DNA of 64,000 nucleotides from Weimeria sp002480925 (GCF_052064335.1 NZ_JBQHVU010000013.1:11248-75247); one strand, 5' to 3'; positions 18,205 through 27,015 are shown, counted from the first letter of the stretch. Translations and numbers: made by a program. The notes: a model not told the origin generated them from the sequence alone.

Positions 18205-18492
18205 CTATCTGAGCTTTGATCTGAGTCTGTCCATCTTGTCAACAAAGACAAGGATCTCTGCAACCACCTCATAGAGCTGTGGCGGTATAGCATCCCCTAT
18301 CTGGAGGGAGGATAAGGTCTTAGCCAGGGCAGAATCCTTATAGAATGGCACATCTGCCGCCTTTGCCTCTTCTATTATCCTTTCGGCTACCTCTCCCTTC
18401 CCTGTCGCTATTATCTTAGGGGCCTCGTCTCCTGCCTCGTATGAAAGCGCTACCGCTGTTTTTTTGTCCTGATCCTTCTCTTCCATTATCAT
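18205..18492 (-). CDS. FlhB C-terminal-like protein (YlqH-like)
   Basis: A 95-residue protein resembling the cytoplasmic C-terminal domain of the flagellar export switch protein FlhB, as in Bacillus YlqH. It shows AVALSYEAGDEAPKIIATG, PFYKDSALAKTL and the closing IGDAIPPQLYEVVAEIL. The NPTH autocleavage motif of FlhB is absent, as expected for this stand-alone family. The ATG at 18492 overlaps the upstream stop, but ATG at 18486 has better spacing from GAGGG. Confidence 0.88.
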   Translation of the reverse strand: MIMEEKDQDKKTAVALSYEAGDEAPKIIATGKGEVAERIIEEAKAADVPFYKDSALAKTLSSLQIGDAIPPQLYEVVAEILVFVDKMDRLRSKLR

Positions 18493-20186
18493 GCCCTCAC
18501 GTCAAACGAATATCTGAGTATCTGTTTTCCATTTATCCTTGAGGATCTTACTCCCTGCTTAAGGAAATCATCCAGAAAGTCTCTTTTAGGCTCTGATCCG
18601 CTCACCGACAGGCTGCAGCTGTATCCCATCGATTCAAGCCTTTCCTTAAGCAGGTCTATATTATTCTCGATCAGGCTGTATGAGATACGGTCAGACAGAG
18701 AAAATTTCGTATCCAGCTTTTTTCCAAGAAGCCTGACCGAGATATCCGTAGAACCCAGATTCTCCAGATCGAAATGGAGAAAGGCGCTTACCGGCTCATC
18801 CGGATCCCACTTTTTCTTTCGCTTGTCCGAATATATATACAGCTCTCCTGTAGCATTTGCTCCTGAAAGCTTTAGCGGTATCTGTATATAATTATATACC
18901 GTATTCACCTCTTTTACAAAGGCAGCATTTCCCCTTGCCCCCTCAGATGCCTGAGTCAGTCTCTGCCCTGCTTCCTCAGGCAGCCTTGTCTGGGCCGCTC
19001 TGGCCACCTCCTCCATATCCTTTTCTATCCTGTCAAAAAGCCTGCTGACTTCTGCCTTGTCAGCCACCCTGTCAGGGCTTAGCGCATATCTGTCAGAAAT
19101 GATCCCTTTTATCAGCTCGCTGACACCTCCTGACCTTAGGTGACCTGCAGTAAAACTGCTGCCCCTTGAATCAAAGAGCCATTTAACAGCAAGAAATACA
19201 TCCTTTGTCAATGCCTTTGGATCAAGTCCCCCCTTACTGTCAAAGAGACCAGGAAAGGTCTCTCTCATAGTCCGATCAGATGCCAGAAAGTCCGAAAGTC
19301 TCTTGAAATCAGATGGAGTCATAGTATTTCCTACTGCCCCCTCCGGATAGTCAGACCTGTTCATATCAATATGGCTCTCTACCGCAGCAGGCGCCTTTTC
19401 CTCCCCCTTTAGATCGGCTACCGATACCGGCTCATTAAAGCCTTCATCTGTAAGCGGATCATTATTTACCACGGGCTCTTTAGCAAGGATTCCTTCTGAA
19501 AGCGACCTGTCTCCATCCAGATAGATATCTGTAATGATATCTGCTATTCCATCAAACAATCCAGGCTCCTCTGCTATTATCTGGCAGGCACTGTCGGAGA
19601 GAGCTGAAATAGAATCACTTATTAGCTCTCCTCCCTCGCGGACATTTTTTACCATTGAAAGCATGGTCTTATCAGCCGGCAGTCCCAGACTTTTAAGGAC
19701 TACTGCAGTCCTTGGATCTGCCGATGGGACTGAAAAGACCAGATGGCTCATCTCCTGTATGCTTTTTGAGTCTATAGGGAGATGATTCTTTATCATCTCA
19801 TCAACCATAGCTATAGTCTGATCCGTTACCGGAAGGGAGGCGCTCTTAAGTGCATCGCTTATTATTGGGTTTCCCAATGAGGCTCCAACTGATACAGGCT
19901 TTATCGATATCTCCTGACCGTCATTTTTCATTACCTGAAAGAATACGGATTCCCCTATCGAGAGATCTAAATCCGCAAGAAGTCTTGCCGTGATATTCTG
20001 CCCGCTTGAGAGCCCAAGAAGCACAGTAGACCCCTTGATGCTGTTTACTGTACCTTCAAAAACAGTCCCTGCCTTAATAGCACTAAGTGCACCTGTCAGC
20101 TGCTCGACGCCCTGAGGCTTTGTAGCCTGACTGCTGTTATTATTCACACTGCTGTAATACTGGTTAATGAGATTCTTTATTTCCAT
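18489..20186 (-). CDS. FliK/YlqG-like hook-length-control domain protein
   Basis: A 565-residue protein in the position of Bacillus ylqG, immediately before the ylqH-like gene. The N-terminal region has a Gln/Asn-rich lead and a beta-barrel-like segment (about 38-100, GTVFEGTVNSIKGSTVLLGL). A long low-complexity middle follows. The C-terminal domain (about 430-565, LYIYSDKRKKKW and FLHFDLENLGSTDISV) resembles the hook-length-control C-terminal domain. Function is unproven; the pair with the FlhB-like protein recalls the FliK-FlhB interaction. Confidence 0.78.
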   Translation of the reverse strand: MEIKNLINQYYSSVNNNSSQATKPQGVEQLTGALSAIKAGTVFEGTVNSIKGSTVLLGLSSGQNITARLLADLDLSIGESVFFQVMKNDGQEISIKPVSVGASLGNPIISDALKSASLPVTDQTIAMVDEMIKNHLPIDSKSIQEMSHLVFSVPSADPRTAVVLKSLGLPADKTMLSMVKNVREGGELISDSISALSDSACQIIAEEPGLFDGIADIITDIYLDGDRSLSEGILAKEPVVNNDPLTDEGFNEPVSVADLKGEEKAPAAVESHIDMNRSDYPEGAVGNTMTPSDFKRLSDFLASDRTMRETFPGLFDSKGGLDPKALTKDVFLAVKWLFDSRGSSFTAGHLRSGGVSELIKGIISDRYALSPDRVADKAEVSRLFDRIEKDMEEVARAAQTRLPEEAGQRLTQASEGARGNAAFVKEVNTVYNYIQIPLKLSGANATGELYIYSDKRKKKWDPDEPVSAFLHFDLENLGSTDISVRLLGKKLDTKFSLSDRISYSLIENNIDLLKERLESMGYSCSLSVSGSEPKRDFLDDFLKQGVRSSRINGKQILRYSFDVRA

Positions 20187-20190
20187 AGGA

Positions 20191-20928
20191 TCACCTCACA
20201 ACAGTAATTCCATACTTGCCAAGGAAATCATCCGCCAGGTCGAATGGATCAGGCAGATCCATCCTCCTCTCCTCTGCCATAAGCCTCCCTTCTTCTATTC
20301 TCTTTGAAAGAAAGCTTCTCCTGTATATAGGAAGTATGCCATATTTTTCCACCAGCTCATAATGCTCCCTTGTCGGATATCCCTTGTGCTTTATGAACCT
20401 GTACTCCGGGATAAGCCTGTCATAATACTCCATAATATGATCCCTTGTCACCTTGGCAAGGATCGATGCGGCTGCAATACAGGCTACCTTGGCGTCTCCC
20501 TTTACTATGGATTCCTGCTCTATATCAAGTCCAGATATATGGACTGCATCATTTATCAGATAATCCGGCTTCCGGCTCATTGAACTTATTGAGCGCTTCA
20601 TGGCAAGATAGGTCGCATTCAGTATATTTATACTGTCTATCTCCTCTGGAGTCGCAAGTCCTACTCCTGCACTTATGGCCCCGCTTATTATAAGCGGGAA
20701 TATCTCCTCTCTTCGTCTTGCTGTGACCTTCTTGGAATCATTCAGATAAGGAACAAAGAAATCATCCGGAAGAATCACACATGAGGCCACGACAGGGCCT
20801 GCAAGAGGACCTCTGCCTGCTTCATCTACTCCGCCTACAAGAAGGATTCCCTTATCATGCAGCTGTCTTTCTCTTGTAAGAAGTTCAAAAACCCTTTTTC
20901 TCTCTTCTGCCTCTTTTTCTTCAGTCAT
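20191..20928 (-). CDS. rnhB: Ribonuclease HII
   Basis: RNase HII cleaves the RNA strand of RNA-DNA hybrids and misincorporated ribonucleotides. The 245-residue protein has the catalytic acidic residues in GGVDEAGRGPLAGPV, the DSKK motif, and KGDAKVACIAAASILAKV. The C-terminal tail is somewhat extended. It overlaps the first signal peptidase gene by 4 bases. Confidence 0.96.
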   Translation of the reverse strand: MTEEKEAEERKRVFELLTRERQLHDKGILLVGGVDEAGRGPLAGPVVASCVILPDDFFVPYLNDSKKVTARRREEIFPLIISGAISAGVGLATPEEIDSINILNATYLAMKRSISSMSRKPDYLINDAVHISGLDIEQESIVKGDAKVACIAAASILAKVTRDHIMEYYDRLIPEYRFIKHKGYPTREHYELVEKYGILPIYRRSFLSKRIEEGRLMAEERRMDLPDPFDLADDFLGKYGITVVR

Positions 20929-21461
20929 CTTACCTTCCCGAACCTGTCAAAGGGAAAGAACCTGAATACCCCTTTCCCTATTATCTGACTGGCCCCTACC
21001 ATACCTATATCAGCAAATCTGCTGTCCTCACTATGATTTCTGTTGTCTCCCAGCACGAAATACTGGCCTCTCTTAAGTCTTATTCCATATGCAGCCTGTC
21101 CTGGATCTGTTATCCTTCCTCTGCCATATTTATCTGAAAGCCTCTTTCCGTTGATAAATATATATCCCTGATCGCTTATCTCTACAGTCTCCCCCGGCAG
21201 CCCTATCACTCTTTTGATATAGTAGGACCCGCTGACCCTTTTGTCTGTGAATACTACTATATCAAAACGCTTGGGCGGACTTTTTAAATAGGCAGCTCTA
21301 TATATCAGCAGATTATCTCTGTCAGATAAGGCCGGCTCCATGGAGCTTCCTCTTACAACTGTCCTCTGTACAAGGAAATGTGTGATCATAAAGCCGGCTG
21401 ACAGAATGGCGATCACAATAAGCAGATATTTAAATAACCTTATAGCACCATCTCTTTTCAT
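20925..21461 (-). CDS. lepB: Type I signal peptidase (first copy)
   Basis: This enzyme removes signal peptides outside the membrane through a Ser-Lys dyad. The 178-residue protein has one N-terminal membrane helix (about 11-31), the nucleophile in RGSSMEPAL, the lysine in SYYIKRVIGLPGE, and the box E motif GDNRNHSEDSR. It sits between rnhB and rbgA with 4-base overlaps on both sides. Confidence 0.95.
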   Translation of the reverse strand: MKRDGAIRLFKYLLIVIAILSAGFMITHFLVQRTVVRGSSMEPALSDRDNLLIYRAAYLKSPPKRFDIVVFTDKRVSGSYYIKRVIGLPGETVEISDQGYIFINGKRLSDKYGRGRITDPGQAAYGIRLKRGQYFVLGDNRNHSEDSRFADIGMVGASQIIGKGVFRFFPFDRFGKVR

Positions 21462-22300
21462 TCCGGTCTCTCCAGAGATAATTTACCAAGCCTTCCGCTC
21501 CTTAAATCATCGAGAAATAGTCCGGCTGCCCTTCTTATATCGAGTCTTCCCTCAGCAAGAAGAAGGTTCTTCTCCTCTGCTATAGCATCGAGAAGATCCT
21601 TGTCATCAAGCTCCTCTGAGATATGGTATACAGATGAGAGCCTGCCCGGATATTCCTCGGTAAGTATATGATAGAGGACAAGAGCAAGCTCCTCTCTCTC
21701 AAATACATTATCGGCTATAGCGCCGAAAAGAGCAAGATGCTCACCAGTTCTATGATCTGAGAACTTGGGCCAGAGTATACCTGGTGTATCCAATAGATCA
21801 AGTCCCTTATTCACATGGATCCACTGCTTGCCCTTGGTCACTCCGGGCTTATCCCCGGTCTTTGCACTCTTTCTTCCGGAAAGGGAATTGGTAAGAGTAG
21901 ACTTACCCACGTTAGGTATACCTGCCACAAGCGCTCTTACCGGACGATTCTTTATACCACGTCTTAGGTCTCTTTGCCTTTTTTCAGCAGTGACCTCTGC
22001 TACCTTATCCGTGATCCTTTTTATATTCCTTCTGTCCCTGCTGTCAACAGCTAGGGCCGAAAGACCTTTTTTTTCAAAAAAGCTTATCCATTCCTTTGTC
22101 AGAGCATCATCAGCAAGGTCAGCCTTGTTTAGGATGATAAGATGGGACTTCCCATTTGTAAGCTCCTTTATCTCCGGATTCCTGCTCGATGCTGCGATTC
22201 GGGCGTCAAGGATCTCGATAACAAGATCTATCAGCTTTATATCTTCTTTTATCTGCCGGATGGCCCTTGTCATATGCCCCGGATACCACTGAATGTTCAT
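21458..22300 (-). CDS. rbgA: Ribosome biogenesis GTPase RbgA (YlqF)
   Basis: RbgA is a circularly permuted GTPase needed for late 50S assembly. The 280-residue protein opens with MNIQWYPGHMTRAIRQI. The G motifs come in permuted order: NKAD (about 57-60) precedes the P-loop GIPNVGKSTL (about 125) and DTPG. The C-terminal ANTAR-like helical domain is present. It lies between two signal peptidase genes. Confidence 0.96.
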   Translation of the reverse strand: MNIQWYPGHMTRAIRQIKEDIKLIDLVIEILDARIAASSRNPEIKELTNGKSHLIILNKADLADDALTKEWISFFEKKGLSALAVDSRDRRNIKRITDKVAEVTAEKRQRDLRRGIKNRPVRALVAGIPNVGKSTLTNSLSGRKSAKTGDKPGVTKGKQWIHVNKGLDLLDTPGILWPKFSDHRTGEHLALFGAIADNVFEREELALVLYHILTEEYPGRLSSVYHISEELDDKDLLDAIAEEKNLLLAEGRLDIRRAAGLFLDDLRSGRLGKLSLERPE

Positions 22301-22917
22301 CAGTCCACCACTCCGAAATCCCTGAAGGAGGCATCAAGCCATATCTTGCCTCTGATCTGACTCTTCAGGATATTGCCTACACTGGTATATCTGCTGTCTT
22401 CACTTACATCCCTGTTGTCTCCTAGAAGGAAATATTCATCCCCTCCAAGAGTGAACTCAGAGGAAGCAAGTCCTGAATCCTTTATGGTAGTAGTCTGGGC
22501 CGGGGCCTGATATACCTTGTCATCAACATAGACTACGCCATTTTTGATAAGGACCTTCTGCCCGGGCACCGCTATCACCCTTTTTACAGAGTATCTCCCT
22601 GAGAGATCTCCCGGAGAAGAAAAGGCTACCACATCGCCCTGCTTGGGGTCCTTTATCCTATAGATCACCTTGTCTATGAGAAGCCTGTCTGAAACCTTGA
22701 TCTGGGGCTCCATAGATTCCTCTGTCATTACTACCTGCATACAGAATGCCCTGACAATGAGATAGGCTAAAAGGACCACTGCTCCTGTTTCAAGCATAAG
22801 GATGATTATTTTTCTGATGTTCTTTACGTCCGGCCGCTTTCTACGTCTCCTGAAATCTAGAGATTTGCTGGTAGGAAGCTTGCCTGCAAAAGCTTTTTTA
22901 TTTGGAATGACTTTCAT
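22300..22917 (-). CDS. lepB: Type I signal peptidase (second copy)
   Basis: A second signal peptidase I of 205 residues with a longer basic cytoplasmic N-terminus (about 1-33), one membrane helix (about 34-56), nucleophile Ser in TEESMEPQI, lysine in RYSVKRVIAVPGQ and box E GDNRDVSEDSR. It is clearly paralogous to the copy at 20925-21461 but diverged. It is the first gene after the rplS terminator and overlaps rbgA by one base. Confidence 0.95.
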   Translation of the reverse strand: MKVIPNKKAFAGKLPTSKSLDFRRRRKRPDVKNIRKIIILMLETGAVVLLAYLIVRAFCMQVVMTEESMEPQIKVSDRLLIDKVIYRIKDPKQGDVVAFSSPGDLSGRYSVKRVIAVPGQKVLIKNGVVYVDDKVYQAPAQTTTIKDSGLASSEFTLGGDEYFLLGDNRDVSEDSRYTSVGNILKSQIRGKIWLDASFRDFGVVD

Positions 22918-22934
22918 TATAAATGACCTATTCT

Positions 22935-22962
22935 AAAAAAAGGTGGTCAGACGGCCACCTTT
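22935..22962 (-). terminator. Terminator after rplS
   Basis: A perfect 8-bp stem, AAAGGTGG with CCACCTTT, is followed on the minus strand by seven T residues. It closes the ylxM-to-rplS operon before the second signal peptidase gene. Confidence 0.88.
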
Positions 22963-23005
22963 AACAAATGCATATTGATATCGGAAGATATCATAGAATA
23001 AGGAC

Positions 23006-23356
23006 TCAGATAGTCTCCTTAACCTTGGCTCTCTTACCAACTCTGTCGCGAAGATAATTAAGCTTTGCTCTGCGAACCTTACCTCTTCTTACTACCTCAA
23101 CCTTCTCAACGTTAGGGCTGTGGATAGGGAAGGTCTTCTCAACGCCTACTCCGCTTGAAATCTTTCTTACTGTAAAGGTCTCACGGTTTGAGCCACCCTG
23201 CTTCTTAAGAACTGTTCCCTCGAAGATCTGGATACGCTCCTTATTACCTTCCTTTATCTTGTTTGAGACACGAACAGTATCTCCAACATTAAACTCAGGG
23301 ATCTCTGTCTTCTTCTGTTCGTCTTCGATCTTTCCAATGATCTCTTTTGCGTTCAT
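23006..23356 (-). CDS. rplS: 50S ribosomal protein L19
   Basis: L19 lies at the 30S-50S interface. The 116-residue protein matches the family (FNVGDTVRVSNKIKEG, RIQIFEGTVLKKQGG, VEKTFPIHSP). An AGGAGG ribosome site precedes the start, and a small hairpin in the trmD-rplS gap partly covers it. It is the last gene of the operon before the terminator. Confidence 0.98.
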   Translation of the reverse strand: MNAKEIIGKIEDEQKKTEIPEFNVGDTVRVSNKIKEGNKERIQIFEGTVLKKQGGSNRETFTVRKISSGVGVEKTFPIHSPNVEKVEVVRRGKVRRAKLNYLRDRVGKRAKVKETI

Positions 23357-23385
23357 TATTTTTCCTCCTGCTGTTTTAGCAGCAA

Positions 23386-24150
23386 CTATGATAGTTTATC
23401 ACAATTTTCTTCTGGTTTCAATAGCTTCCTCTTGAGCCTGTTTGAAAGGGATCGCTTAAGTCCCGGCAGAGCTCTTCTGAACATATCAGGCCGTAAATTT
23501 CTGGTCCTTTCTATGCTCTTTTCAAGCCTCCATTCCTCTATCAGTCTGTGATTTCCTGAAAGAAGAATCTCAGGTACTCTTTCGCCATTCCATTCCTGTG
23601 GTCTTGTGTACTGGGGATATTCGAGAAGATCATTCTCAAAGCTCTCGCTCCCGGCCGATTCCTGATTCCCAAGGACTCCGGGAATAAGCCTTGAAATACA
23701 GTCCACAAGAACACAGGCCGCAAGCTCTCCGCCTGTAAGCACATAGTCTCCGATCGAGATATAGTCTGTAACTATCCTGTCGAGCACTCTCTGGTCGATC
23801 CCCTCGTAATGCCCGCATAGAAGGATCATCTGATCCTCAGTCGATAGTTCCTTCGCCTTAGTCTGTGAAAAGGTCTGACCCTTTGGTGAAAGCGCTATGA
23901 CCGGGCAGTCCGGACCGGTCTTGTCAAGGATGTACCTATAGCAGTCATATACTGGATCTGCCTCTATGACCATACCGGCTCCACCGCCGAATGGATAATC
24001 ATCGACCCTGCCATTCTTATCCTTTGAGAAATCGCGGATATTGACACAACAGAGCTCAAGACGGCCATCATCCATAGCCCGTCCTGTGATGCTGTTATGA
24101 AGAGTACTCTCTACCATCTCAGGGAAAAGAGTCATCACATAAACTCTCAT
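23386..24150 (-). CDS. trmD: tRNA (guanine-N1)-methyltransferase TrmD
   Basis: TrmD methylates G37 of tRNAs to prevent frameshifting. The protein begins MRVYVMTLFPEM and has the trefoil-knot SPOUT motifs ALSPKGQTFSQ, LLCGHYEGIDQR and SIGDYVLTGGELA. The frame is open to 24312, but the start is placed at 24150. GGAGG lies upstream there, the ATG shares one base with the rimM stop, and the length becomes the usual 254 residues. Confidence 0.97.
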   Translation of the reverse strand: MRVYVMTLFPEMVESTLHNSITGRAMDDGRLELCCVNIRDFSKDKNGRVDDYPFGGGAGMVIEADPVYDCYRYILDKTGPDCPVIALSPKGQTFSQTKAKELSTEDQMILLCGHYEGIDQRVLDRIVTDYISIGDYVLTGGELAACVLVDCISRLIPGVLGNQESAGSESFENDLLEYPQYTRPQEWNGERVPEILLSGNHRLIEEWRLEKSIERTRNLRPDMFRRALPGLKRSLSNRLKRKLLKPEENCDKLS

Positions 24151-24668
24151 CACAGATCCTCCAGTCCCGGAAGCAGATGGACCTTCATTCTTCCCTCCGC
24201 AGGAAGGACCATAAGGATACAGGACTTTATGGCCGGTATCAGCAGGCTCTTCCCATCCTGACCGGTTACCTGATAGACATCGTTGGCGCCTGTAGAAATG
24301 ACATCCGTACATTTGCCTAAGAGTCTGTCATACTCATCATAGACGCTTAGTCCTATTATATCTCCTATGAAGTATTCACCCTTGTCAAGAGGTATGGCGT
24401 GCTCTCTGTCTATAAGGATCTCTGCATTACGGAGCGTATAGGCCCTGTCCATATCAGTAACATCTGAAAAGCCAAGGATTACCTGGTTCTTGAAATACTT
24501 CACTGAGCTTACAGAATGCTTCTCACGCCTGCCGTCAGGATAAGAAAGGATAACCTCCTCTGTATCGTCAAACCTTCTTATGTCATCAGTTGTCGGACGG
24601 ACCTTGACCTCTCCATGGACTCCATGGGTGGATGATATCACGCCGATCCTCAGATAATTATCCTTCAC
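24150..24668 (-). CDS. rimM: Ribosome maturation factor RimM
   Basis: RimM assists 30S maturation by binding S19. The 172-residue protein begins with the family signature RIGVISSTHGVHGEVKV and ends with a PRC-barrel segment (YFIGDIIGLSVYDEYDRLLG and LIPAIKSCILMV). It is coupled to trmD by a TGATG junction and overlaps the KH-domain gene. Confidence 0.97.
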   Translation of the reverse strand: MKDNYLRIGVISSTHGVHGEVKVRPTTDDIRRFDDTEEVILSYPDGRREKHSVSSVKYFKNQVILGFSDVTDMDRAYTLRNAEILIDREHAIPLDKGEYFIGDIIGLSVYDEYDRLLGKCTDVISTGANDVYQVTGQDGKSLLIPAIKSCILMVLPAEGRMKVHLLPGLEDL

Positions 24669-24898
24669 TTGTCCTCTATATCCACATAGACCTTTTTATC
24701 AGTCTCTGTTGCAGCTGCCTTTACTACTGTTCTTATGGCTTTAGCTATCCTTCCCTGCTTCCCAATGACTTTACCCATATCGGAAGGCGCTACAGAAAGC
24801 ACAAGCCTTACCACATTATCCTCATCTGTCTCCTTTACACAGACAGAACCGGGATCATCAACAAGGGCTTTTGCTATTACCTCAACTAATTCCTTCAT
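24665..24898 (-). CDS. khpA: KH-domain RNA-binding protein KhpA
   Basis: A 77-residue KH protein (YlqC-type) with the G-x-x-G loop in GKVIGKQGRIAKAI. KhpA binds RNA together with KhpB in Firmicutes. It sits in its conserved place between rpsP and rimM, overlapping rimM by 4 bases. Confidence 0.95.
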   Translation of the reverse strand: MKELVEVIAKALVDDPGSVCVKETDEDNVVRLVLSVAPSDMGKVIGKQGRIAKAIRTVVKAAATETDKKVYVDIEDK

Positions 24899-24922
24899 AT
24901 ACGATCTCCCATGAAGCAGGTA

Positions 24923-25165
24923 TTATTTCTCGATTCCGGCGTTCTTGAAAAGTCTTGAAACTGTTGCTGTTGGCTGAGCACCGTTAGCAAGCCACTTCTT
25001 GGCAAGATCAGCATCGATATTTACTGCTGCCGGCTCCTGATTCGGATCATAGGTTCCGATCTGCTCGATGAAGCGTCCATCTCTTGGAGAAGATGATTCT
25101 GCAGCAATGATTCTGTAGAAAGGAGTCTTCTTCTTACCAATTCTTGTGAGTCTTAACTTTACCAT
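24923..25165 (-). CDS. rpsP: 30S ribosomal protein S16
   Basis: The 80-residue protein begins with the invariant MVKLRLTRIGKKKTPFYRI and contains ESSSPRDGRFIEQIGTYDP. It lies between khpA and ffh as in other Firmicutes. Confidence 0.98.
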   Translation of the reverse strand: MVKLRLTRIGKKKTPFYRIIAAESSSPRDGRFIEQIGTYDPNQEPAAVNIDADLAKKWLANGAQPTATVSRLFKNAGIEK

Positions 25166-25231
25166 TTTGTTCCTCCATTTTCTGGTTAAATATATAGTTT
25201 AAGGCGCGTGATCATGCGTCTATAACCCGTA

Positions 25232-26593
25232 TCAGATCTTGAAAGGCATCTTTCCTAATCCTAAATGACGTCTGCCCTTCATAAGCCCCGGCATCTTTTT
25301 CATAAGCTTTGCCGATTCATTGAACTGCTTTATGAAACGATTCACCTCAGCTATATCAAGTCCTGCTCCCCTTGCTATCCTGTTCTTTCTCTGGACAGTA
25401 ATGAGCTTGGGGTTTTCTCTCTCCTCAGGTGTCATCGACATGATGATGGCCTCTGTATGAGCAAGCTTCTTGTCATCTATAGCATCTTTCACCTGATCCA
25501 TCTGACTTGATGAAAGTCCCATGCCAGGGATCATACCAAGCAGGCTTCCTATACCACCCATCTTTTTCATCTGTGACATGGATGCGAGATAGTCGTTGAA
25601 ATCGAAGCTTCCCTTCTTGAAGGCCTTCTGGCTCAGCTTCTTTGCTTCCTCCTGATCGAAGGAATCCTGAGCCTTCTCGATAAGGGTAAGCATATCTCCC
25701 ATACCAAGGATACGGCTTGCCATCCTGTCAGGATGAAATGCCTCAAGATCAGACAGCTTCTCACCCATTCCGACATACAGGATAGGCTTTCCAGTGACTG
25801 CCCTGATAGAAAGAGCAGCACCTCCTCTGGTATCTCCATCGAGCTTTGTCAGTATGACTCCGTCGATACCTATCTGATCATTAAACGAACTGGCGACATT
25901 GACAGCATCCTGTCCTGTCATCGCATCGACTACCAGGATAGTCTGGTGAACCTCAACCGCTTCCTTGATATCGCACAGTTCCTTCATCATATCATCATCC
26001 ACATGAAGACGTCCTGCTGTATCAAGTATCACGACATTCTGATTATTGGACCGGGCATGGGAAATGGCCGCCTTTGCTATATCTACAGGTGAATTATCAC
26101 TTCCCATTGAGAATACAGGCACGTCCTGCTTCTCTCCGTTTACCTTCAGCTGATCTATGGCTGCAGGCCTGTATACATCACAGGCAACCAGCAGGGGACG
26201 CTTGCCCTTCAGCTTCATCTTTCCTGCAAGCTTGGCTGTCGTCGTAGTCTTACCAGCTCCCTGAAGTCCGCACATCATAATGACTGTTATGGCCTGTCCC
26301 GGCTGATAGCTTATCTCTGTTATCTCAGATCCCATCAGGGATGTGAGCTCCTCATCCACTATCTTGATAACGGTCTGGGCAGGATTAAGGCCTCCTAAGA
26401 CCTCATCTCCGACACAGCGTTCCTTGACCTTATTGATGAATCCCTTTACTACCTTGAAGTTTACATCGGCCTCAAGTAGAGCAAGCTTCACCTCCCTCAA
26501 GGCATTGGTGACGTCCTTCTCAGAAAGACGGCCCTTGCCTCTTAAGCCTCTGAATACATTCTGAAGTTTCTCGCTAAGACTGTCAAAAGCCAT
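25232..26593 (-). CDS. ffh: Signal recognition particle GTPase Ffh
   Basis: Ffh binds SRP RNA and signal sequences and delivers ribosomes to FtsY. The 453-residue protein has the N domain (MAFDSLSEKLQNVF), G domain with P-loop GLQGAGKTTTTAKLA, DTAGR and TKLDG motifs, and a Met-rich M domain (about 300-440) with GMGDMLTLIEKAQ and the RNA-binding RKNRIARGAG. It starts 19 bp after ylxM. Confidence 0.98.
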   Translation of the reverse strand: MAFDSLSEKLQNVFRGLRGKGRLSEKDVTNALREVKLALLEADVNFKVVKGFINKVKERCVGDEVLGGLNPAQTVIKIVDEELTSLMGSEITEISYQPGQAITVIMMCGLQGAGKTTTTAKLAGKMKLKGKRPLLVACDVYRPAAIDQLKVNGEKQDVPVFSMGSDNSPVDIAKAAISHARSNNQNVVILDTAGRLHVDDDMMKELCDIKEAVEVHQTILVVDAMTGQDAVNVASSFNDQIGIDGVILTKLDGDTRGGAALSIRAVTGKPILYVGMGEKLSDLEAFHPDRMASRILGMGDMLTLIEKAQDSFDQEEAKKLSQKAFKKGSFDFNDYLASMSQMKKMGGIGSLLGMIPGMGLSSSQMDQVKDAIDDKKLAHTEAIIMSMTPEERENPKLITVQRKNRIARGAGLDIAEVNRFIKQFNESAKLMKKMPGLMKGRRHLGLGKMPFKI

Positions 26594-26612
26594 AAATAAT
26601 CCTCAAATAGCG

Positions 26613-26930
26613 TTATTGCAAAAGCTTTAGTATCTCTCCCGCCTTGCTGTGGCAGGTGTCAATATCAGTTGATGAAACTATATCATCTGCAAGTGTCCTG
26701 ACTCTTCTGTGAAGAGAAAGAAGCCCGAGCCTTTTCTCATAATCCAGCAGATTTCTTGTAGCTCTGTGGATAGTCTCACTGATTCCCTGCCTTGTCATAT
26801 CAAACTCCTCTGACATCTCAGAAAGTGACAGATCCTCATAGGCATAGGCCCTGTAAATATCCTTTTGCTTTTCTGAAAGGAGATCGCCGTAGAAATCAAA
26901 GAGCAATCCATCCCGAACCTTTTCTTCCAT
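26613..26930 (-). CDS. ylxM: YlxM/p13-like SRP-associated HTH protein
   Basis: A 105-residue protein of the UPF0122 family with a sigma-factor-like helix-turn-helix (about 33-60, LSLSEMSEEFDMTRQGISETI). YlxM binds SRP components and is encoded next to ffh. The ATG at 26930 begins only about ten bases after the promoter -10 box, so the transcript may lack a leader. A TTG at codon 9, in the conserved LLFDFY segment, is the alternative start. Confidence 0.9.
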   Translation of the reverse strand: MEEKVRDGLLFDFYGDLLSEKQKDIYRAYAYEDLSLSEMSEEFDMTRQGISETIHRATRNLLDYEKRLGLLSLHRRVRTLADDIVSSTDIDTCHSKAGEILKLLQ

Positions 26931-26940
26931 AACGGAAAGT

Positions 26941-26969
26941 ATTATACTATCTATTGTCTACGGTGTCAA
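26941..26969 (-). promoter_or_regulatory. Perfect consensus promoter of the ylxM-ffh-rplS operon
   Basis: The minus strand carries TTGACA (26964-26969), exactly 17 bases, then TATAAT (26941-26946), a full match to the housekeeping sigma consensus. The ylxM ATG begins 11 bases after the -10 box. Confidence 0.88.
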
Positions 26970-26986
26970 GCTTTTTTGTTGACAGC

Positions 26987-27015
26987 TTGAATAAGTTAAA
27001 AAAATAGGTTAGAAT
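26987..27015 (+). promoter_or_regulatory. Promoter of the J-domain protein gene
   Basis: The plus strand has TTGAAT (26987-26992), 17 bases, then TAGAAT (27010-27015). It is divergent from the ylxM promoter; the two -35 boxes are about 17 bp apart. A GGTGA ribosome site lies 7 bases before the ATG at 27067. Confidence 0.65.

Noticed and set aside
22976..22995. GATATC-N4-GATATC repeat after rplS as a second terminator or operator
   Set aside because: Each GATATC is itself a palindrome, there is no T tract, and the true terminator lies 20 bp further on.
24151..24312. N-terminal extension of trmD
   Set aside because: It overlaps rimM completely and the normal TrmD start with GGAGG lies at 24150.
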